Source: WYZ-LMO2 sp040514265 (GTDB lineage Archaea; Halobacteriota; Archaeoglobi; Archaeoglobales; Archaeoglobaceae). Taken from it: a stretch of DNA of 8,339 nt. The stretch spans positions 1 to 8,339 of the forward strand of contig JBEVCD010000023.1 of assembly GCA_040514265.1 (NCBI GenBank). The letters are read 5' to 3'. The translations under genes and the position numbers were made by a program. The notes beneath the pieces were generated by a model that was not told the origin of the DNA, did not search any database, and saw only the letters and a list, made by a program, of their open reading frames with translations. Below, in pieces: positions 6,056 to 8,339 of this stretch. The number at the start of each line of letters is the position of its first letter. Position 1 is the stretch's first letter.

Positions 6056-6080
6056 ATAGCAATTAAAAAGAGCTATTATT

Positions 6081-6665
6081 ATGAGGCTGCGGTCGAGGGG
6101 CTGCAACGTGTATCTCCTCGAAGACGAGCGGATCTTGATCGACGCTGGCACGAGTGCATCTATCGTGCTGAAGCAGGTCAGCGAACTCGAAGGCATAGTT
6201 ATCACGCACGCGCACTTCGACCACTTCGCAGCTGCCGCCGCTCTGCAGGAGAGGCTTGGGTGTCCGGTTTACGTGCACGAGGAGGACTTGCCGTATCTGC
6301 TGGGCGAGAAGAAGTTCAGCTACCGCGGCGTCCTCGGCGCGTTTGCCAAGATCGGCGAGATTTTGCTCAGACCGAAGCCGCCGAAGGAAGTTAGGAGCAT
6401 CTCCGAACTCGGGATCGAGGTGATCCACACTCCCGGACACACGCCCGGGCATGTTTGCGTGCTGCACGACGGCAAGCTCTACTGCGGCGACCTGCTGAGG
6501 GGAGGGGCTAAGCTATCGAGGCGCGAGTTCTGTTACGACTACGATCTCTACATCAGGTCGGTGAAGAGCGTCGCCGCACTCGACTTCGACGTCATCCTTC
6601 CGGGTCACGGCGGCGAGGTGAGCAGGAAGGAGTTCGAGGCTCTGCTGGCGAGGTTAGAGTTATAA
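6081..6665 (+). CDS. Metallo-beta-lactamase fold hydrolase (glyoxalase II-like)
   Basis: A 194-residue soluble enzyme with a complete binuclear metal site. THAHFDH (H43, H45, D47, H48) is the HxHxDH motif, TPGHTPGH supplies H120, CGD supplies the bridging D137, and LPGHGG supplies H176. An N-terminal beta strand ending in LIDAGTS is typical of the fold. Relatives include thioester hydrolases such as hydroxyacylglutathione hydrolases, but glutathione is not expected in this organism, so the true substrate is unknown. ATG 6081 is chosen because it keeps the first strand (RSRGCNVYLL). No TATA box is correctly spaced for it and no Shine-Dalgarno is evident, so it may be read through from the ATPase gene 41 bp upstream. 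Its base composition returns to the GC-rich type of the flanks. The next gene is an acyl-CoA ligase 22 bp away, which makes a thioester substrate conceivable but unproven. Confidence 0.87.
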   Translation: MRLRSRGCNVYLLEDERILIDAGTSASIVLKQVSELEGIVITHAHFDHFAAAAALQERLGCPVYVHEEDLPYLLGEKKFSYRGVLGAFAKIGEILLRPKPPKEVRSISELGIEVIHTPGHTPGHVCVLHDGKLYCGDLLRGGAKLSRREFCYDYDLYIRSVKSVAALDFDVILPGHGGEVSRKEFEALLARLEL

Positions 6666-6667
6666 AG
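6660..6667 (+). promoter_or_regulatory. TATA box of the acyl-CoA ligase gene, overlapping the hydrolase stop codon
   Basis: TTATAAAG spans the TAA stop of the hydrolase and is centred about 24-25 nt before the ATG at 6688. This is the spacing for a leaderless transcript; no Shine-Dalgarno is present. The ligase gene therefore probably has its own promoter despite the 22-bp gap. A second AT-rich run at 6678-6687 is too close to the ATG to act as its TATA box, but its T-run may help end the upstream transcript. Confidence 0.5.
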
Positions 6668-6687
6668 AATAAAGACAATTTTTAATA

Positions 6688-8339
6688 ATGCTGGGAGTAG
6701 AGGGTAGGAACCTCAGCGAACTCGAAGCTGAAGACATCAGGAGGGTGTGGCTGAAGTTCTACGACGACGGCGTAAAGCCGTCGCTCGAATATCCAGAAAT
6801 TCCCGCCTACCGCATCCTCGAATCTGCAGCCGAGAGGTTCGGCAACAAGACGGCTGCAATATTCTTGGGGAACAGAATAACCTACTCCCAGGCGAACGAT
6901 GCGTCCGACAAGGTGGCGAAGTTCCTCGCCGATAGGGGAGTTGAGAAGGGGGACAGGGTCATCGTCTGCCTTCCGAACACGCCGCACTACTCAGCAATAG
7001 CGGCTGGGATTATGAAGGTCGGCGGCATAGTCGTGCAGTGCAACCCGCTCTACACGCGGAGCGAACTCGAATTCCTCGCAAAAGATAGCGGAGCGAAGGG
7101 GATATTCTACTTCGACGCCGTTCACCCAAACGTCTCGCCACTTGTCGGGGAGCTCTTGGATTTCGCAGTTTCTTGCAGCATCCAGGACTTCGTTCCGGGA
7201 GCTTCGAAGCCCCCCGAAGTCAGGAAGGGCGACTTCTTCACCTGGGACGACGTCATGAAGTGTGAGAAGACGGACAGGAGGGCGAAGATAGATCCTAAAA
7301 ACGATGTCGCGATGCTGCAGTATACGGGCGGAACGACGGGGAAGCCGAAGGGCGTGATGCTTACGCACTACAACCTCGTCGTCAACGCTACGCAGGTTTT
7401 GAACTGGGACCCAAAAGCCTCGCCTGACGACGTGGGGATAGGTGTTCTGCCGGTCTTCCACGTCTACGGGATGACCATGCTCAACGTCGCCACGCTGATC
7501 GGTTCGACAGTTATACCGGTTCCCGATCCGAGGAACTATCCGGTGATCCTCGAAATCATCCAGGCTTTCAGGGTCACGACGCTTGCAGCAGTTCCGACGA
7601 TGTATGTGGGCATGCTCAGCGTGCTCGAAGAAAAGAACTACGACGTCAGCTCGCTGCGGATATGCACGAGCGGAGCGGCTCCGCTGCCTGTAGAGGTTAA
7701 GAGGCGCTGGGAAGAGGTGACGGGTAAGAGGATAGTGGAGGGCTACGGGCTGAGCGAGGCGTCGCCGGTAACGCACTGCAACCCGCTCTACGGGCTGAAC
7801 AAGGAGGGGAGCATAGGTATCCCGATGCCCGACACCTTCGCCGTCGTAGTCGACGACGACGGCTACGTGCTGGAGCCGGGCGAAGTGGGAGAGCTCGCAG
7901 TCTTTGGACCTCAGGTCATGAAGGGCTACTGGAAGATGGAGGAGGAGACGAAAAAAGTTCTCATCAACGGCTGGCTTCTAACGGGAGACATGGCCAAGAT
8001 GGACGAGGACGGCTACTTCTACATCGTCGACAGGAAGAAGGACCTGATAATTGCCGGAGGCTACAACGTCTACCCGAGGGAGGTGGAGGAGGTTCTCTAC
8101 GAGCACCCGGCTGTGCTCGAAGCAGCAGTAGTCGGAGTTCCCGATCCGTATAGGGGAGAGACTGTGAAAGCCTTCGTAGTCCTCAGACCAGAATACAGGG
8201 GGAAGGTTACGGCTGAAGACTTGGAGAAGTGGTGCAGGGAGAGGCTCGCGCCCTACAAGGTTCCGAAGCTCTGGGAGTTCCGCGAGGAGCTGCCGAAGTC
8301 GATGGTCGGAAAGGTTCTGAGGAGGGTGCTGAGGGAGGA
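6688..8339 (+). CDS. Long-chain fatty acid-CoA ligase (AMP-forming), 3' end cut by window edge
   Basis: Predicted to activate a carboxylic acid with ATP to an acyl-adenylate and then to acyl-CoA, feeding beta-oxidation or lipid use. The frame is open for 550 codons to the right edge without a stop. The adenylate-forming superfamily motifs appear in order: phosphate loop YTGGTTGKPKGV (212-223), PVFHVYGMT (about 256-264), GYGLSEASPVTH (352-363), TGDMAKMDEDGYFYIVDRKK (432-451), GGYNVYPREVEE (about 457-468), and the C-terminal LPKSMVGKVLRR with the adenylation lysine at K542. Members are usually about 550-570 residues, so only a few residues and the stop are missing. The exact acyl chain length cannot be read from motifs. 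ATG 6688 is supported by a TATA box about 25 nt upstream. A GTG at 6745, just before the conserved WLKFYDDGV, is an alternative that would remove 19 residues. Confidence 0.93.
   Translation, partial: MLGVEGRNLSELEAEDIRRVWLKFYDDGVKPSLEYPEIPAYRILESAAERFGNKTAAIFLGNRITYSQANDASDKVAKFLADRGVEKGDRVIVCLPNTPHYSAIAAGIMKVGGIVVQCNPLYTRSELEFLAKDSGAKGIFYFDAVHPNVSPLVGELLDFAVSCSIQDFVPGASKPPEVRKGDFFTWDDVMKCEKTDRRAKIDPKNDVAMLQYTGGTTGKPKGVMLTHYNLVVNATQVLNWDPKASPDDVGIGVLPVFHVYGMTMLNVATLIGSTVIPVPDPRNYPVILEIIQAFRVTTLAAVPTMYVGMLSVLEEKNYDVSSLRICTSGAAPLPVEVKRRWEEVTGKRIVEGYGLSEASPVTHCNPLYGLNKEGSIGIPMPDTFAVVVDDDGYVLEPGEVGELAVFGPQVMKGYWKMEEETKKVLINGWLLTGDMAKMDEDGYFYIVDRKKDLIIAGGYNVYPREVEEVLYEHPAVLEAAVVGVPDPYRGETVKAFVVLRPEYRGKVTAEDLEKWCRERLAPYKVPKLWEFREELPKSMVGKVLRRVLRE

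Noticed and set aside
6061..6070. AATTAAAAAG as the TATA box for the hydrolase ATG at 6081
   Set aside because: Its centre is only about 15 nt from the ATG, against the usual 25 or so. Using it would force a start at GTG 6108 and remove the first strand of the fold.
6991..7776. A 261-codon open frame on the minus strand inside the acyl-CoA ligase gene
   Set aside because: It is fully antisense to a gene with all family motifs, its protein is arginine- and histidine-rich with no recognisable domain, and it follows from GC-rich codon use on the other strand.

Overview
The window looks like chromosomal DNA of a thermophilic euryarchaeon, most like the Archaeoglobi, though the exact lineage cannot be fixed from sequence alone. 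The reasons are an archaeal (class III) pilin signal, archaeal tRNA-modification enzymes (an e-MtaB/CDKAL1-type methylthiotransferase and Pus10), AGG/AGA arginine and ATA isoleucine codons, archaeal TATA boxes placed about 25 nt before start codons (leaderless transcripts), and a long-chain acyl-CoA ligase of the kind abundant in Archaeoglobi. No tRNA, rRNA, CRISPR array or insertion sequence was seen.

Layout. (1) Positions 1-111, minus strand: the first 37 codons of a type IV pilin-like protein, running off the left edge. (2) 228-2551, plus strand: two tRNA-modification genes joined by an ATGA overlap, a t6A37 methylthiotransferase and the tRNA pseudouridine synthase Pus10. Their likely TATA box sits inside a perfect 7-bp inverted repeat. 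(3) 2586-6039: an ABC-2 type transporter cassette. Two permease genes on the minus strand overlap by ATGA, and a divergent ATPase gene lies on the plus strand. The 51-bp or shorter gap between them holds one AT-rich tract that can serve as TATA box in both directions. (4) 6081-6665, plus: a small metallo-beta-lactamase fold hydrolase. (5) 6688-8339, plus: an AMP-forming acyl-CoA ligase, cut by the right edge a few residues before its expected end. There is no gene-free stretch over 300 bases.

The most notable item is the larger permease (3605-5170). After an ordinary ABC-2 permease half it carries about 115 extra C-terminal residues with the four-motif signature of the PrsW/CPBP family of intramembrane glutamic proteases (EExxK, FxxxE, a membrane His, HxxxN), in the right order and each in a hydrophobic segment. 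This is therefore probably a transporter subunit fused to an intramembrane protease, with a second permease and an ATPase encoded alongside. A processing-plus-export machine, or an exporter that also removes its own membrane substrate, is a reasonable hypothesis. No substrate gene is visible.

The ABC cassette is clearly AT-richer than its flanks (hand-counted 60-base samples 38-48% GC against 60%), which suggests a separate history, perhaps lateral gain, between two blocks of housekeeping genes.
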